Below are positions 5,717 through 6,800 of a DNA stretch of 6,800 bases, piece by piece (the stretch's first letter is position 1; each line of letters begins with the position of its first letter). The position numbers were made by a program, and so were the translations under genes. A model generated the notes under the pieces. It had not been told where the DNA came from. It ran no database searches and saw only the letters and a list, made by a program, of their open reading frames with translations. Source of the DNA: DATAYF01 sp036272735 (GTDB lineage Bacteria > Chloroflexota > Ktedonobacteria > Ktedonobacterales > Ktedonobacteraceae); assembly GCA_036272735.1 (NCBI GenBank), contig DATAYF010000651.1:1-6800 (forward strand), written 5' to 3'.

Positions 5717-6658
5717 TGGTCTTAGAATCTCACGTGCCTGCTGGGCGTCAGTGGCGATTTGTGCTTTGAGTGCATCAATACCAGAAAAACGCTGCTCGCC
5801 TCGCAAGCGTGCTATAAATTCCACTGTGATGAGTTTACCATATAAGTCGATGCTAGTATCAAGCAGGTGCGCTTCGACTAGCCTTTCCTGCTGCCCAAAT
5901 GTCGGTCGTACTCCGATATTGGCTGCACCATTATAGACGCGAGAGCCTGGCTGTTCGTCACTTCCTGCCCCTTCTGGCACGTGCACGCGGATGGCATAGA
6001 CGCCGTTGGCAGGCAGAAGTCTATGTGGCTCAGGACGCAGATTGGCGGTCGGAAAACCGATCAGGCGCCCGCGCTCATCCCCGTGCTGCACGATGCCGCT
6101 AAAAATCACCGGGTGCCCCAGCATCTCGTTGGCTTCGTTGACGTTTCCCTCGTTGACCAGGTTGCGAATCCTTGTGCTGCTGATACGGGCGCGCTCCGCT
6201 TCCTGAAGTGATACAGACTGTACCTGGATGCCATGCGCTTGCCCATATGCGTTGAGAAAGGTCACATCCCCCTTACGGTTATGTCCCAGGCTAAAATTGG
6301 CACCTACCACCATGCCCTTGATCTCGAAATGAGCACGTAAGGTGTCCATAAATTCTTCGGCAGGCATGGCAGCAACTTCGGGTGTGAAATGAATGATGAT
6401 CGAATCAACGATATCTCCGTACGCTTTCGTTAACTGCAACTTCTCTTCTAAGGTAGTTAAGTACTGCACGTCTATATCTGGTCGCACGACGAGTAACGTG
6501 TGCGGTGAAAATGTGATCATAGCAGGGACACAATTGAGCCTGTGCGCCATCGTGCGCAACTCCTGCATCAAAAACTGGTGGCCCTTATGAATGCCATCGA
6601 AGTTGCCAATGGTGACCACTATGGGTGTATGCTCGCGTAGGGTCGTTGTATATTCCAT
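5693..6658 (-). CDS. ribF: Bifunctional riboflavin kinase/FMN adenylyltransferase (FAD synthetase)
   Basis: This cytoplasmic enzyme phosphorylates riboflavin to FMN and adenylylates FMN to FAD. Its 321 residues match the usual length of about 300-330. The N-terminal nucleotidyltransferase domain (about 10-165) shows TIGNFDGIHKGH (16-27), VVGANFSLGHNRKGD (117-131) and ISSTRIR (159-165). The C-terminal flavokinase domain (about 180-315) shows GRLIGFPTANL (197-207), NIGVRPTFG (247-255) and VEAHLLD (261-267), in which E262 is the expected catalytic Glu. Both active sites look intact. The ATG at 6658 has only a distant GGAAGG upstream, but the conserved N-terminus supports it. The last residues (SETQHH) and the stop codon are encoded by copy 3 of the downstream palindromic repeat, beyond the conserved fold. 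In bacteria ribF often follows truB and rbfA; here an IS-like end lies about 56 bp upstream instead. It may read through into the FHA genes. Confidence 0.97.
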   Translation of the reverse strand: MEYTTTLREHTPIVVTIGNFDGIHKGHQFLMQELRTMAHRLNCVPAMITFSPHTLLVVRPDIDVQYLTTLEEKLQLTKAYGDIVDSIIIHFTPEVAAMPAEEFMDTLRAHFEIKGMVVGANFSLGHNRKGDVTFLNAYGQAHGIQVQSVSLQEAERARISSTRIRNLVNEGNVNEANEMLGHPVIFSGIVQHGDERGRLIGFPTANLRPEPHRLLPANGVYAIRVHVPEGAGSDEQPGSRVYNGAANIGVRPTFGQQERLVEAHLLDTSIDLYGKLITVEFIARLRGEQRFSGIDALKAQIATDAQQAREILRPYSETQHH

Positions 6659-6714
6659 AATGAAAACACTAAGGACCTTCCTTACGTACTGTTCTCTTGC
6701 TTATCAAATCGAGC

Positions 6715-6800
6715 GTAAAATCCTGGGCTTCAGCCCCAGGGAGAGAAGCGAGTCCGAATCTGGCGGAGAGGGTGGCAGGGTTTCCGCTTTTTCCCTCCTG
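6715..6800 (-). mobile_element. Probable right end of an IS200/IS605-like element or remnant, body beyond the window
   Basis: On the minus strand CCTGGG-GCTGAAG-CCCAGG (6722-6740) forms a stem-loop followed by ATTTTAC, resembling the subterminal hairpin and cleavage sequence of IS200/IS605 right ends. The outer 6-bp stem is perfect, and the loop contains the GCTGAAG motif common in such hairpins. The polarity places any tnpB gene to the right of the window. No transposase residues are recognisable in the 60 bases available beyond the hairpin. A solo hairpin repeat without an intact element is an equally good reading. Confidence 0.45.

Noticed and set aside
6659..6710. Promoter for ribF (TTGATA with a downstream hexamer)
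   Set aside because: TTGATA resembles a -35 box, but the hexamer 17 bp downstream matches the -10 consensus poorly, so I do not call it.

Overview
The window is a compact block of six genes, all on the minus strand, from what looks like a Chloroflexota genome, most likely a Ktedonobacteria-type organism. That assignment is an inference: base composition is moderate, and an actinobacterial-style FHA/FHA/SEDS gene set sits beside low-complexity orphan proteins, palindromic repeats and IS200/IS605-like ends. No marker gene here fixes the taxonomy.

In the direction of transcription (right to left) the order is as follows. First is ribF (5693-6658), encoding the bifunctional riboflavin kinase/FMN adenylyltransferase. 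Next is a tandem array of palindromic 72-bp units (5511-5716) whose last copy runs into the end of ribF. Then comes a tight three-gene group: an FhaA-like DUF3662+FHA protein (4594-5484, TTG start with a strong ribosome binding site), a membrane-anchored FhaB-like FHA protein (4129-4581) and a RodA/FtsW-family SEDS glycosyltransferase (2699-4102), with gaps of 12 and 26 bp. A nested inverted repeat just after the SEDS gene is a candidate terminator, followed by a 116-bp MITE-like element with 14/16-matching terminal inverted repeats (2485-2600). Last is a two-gene unit (1774-2442 and 445-1770) encoding unrecognised proteins of similar design: a short N-terminal helical module, a long Pro/Gln/Glu/Thr-rich middle and a basic tail. 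The second of these has its Shine-Dalgarno inside the last codons of the first.

Both edges carry hairpins like the right ends of IS200/IS605-family elements, each pointing into the window: 398-428 on the plus strand and about 6715-6741 on the minus strand. No transposase reading frame is recognisable inside the window, and positions 1-444 contain no gene I can support.

Functionally, the FHA/FHA/SEDS group suggests phosphothreonine-dependent control of peptidoglycan synthesis, as known for the actinobacterial fhaA-fhaB-pstP-rodA-pbpA-pknAB cluster. The phosphatase, kinases and penicillin-binding protein are not present here. The two orphan proteins next door may belong to the same process, but that rests only on position and on Thr-X-Pro-Leu motifs in one of them. 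RibF is a housekeeping gene with no evident link to the others.
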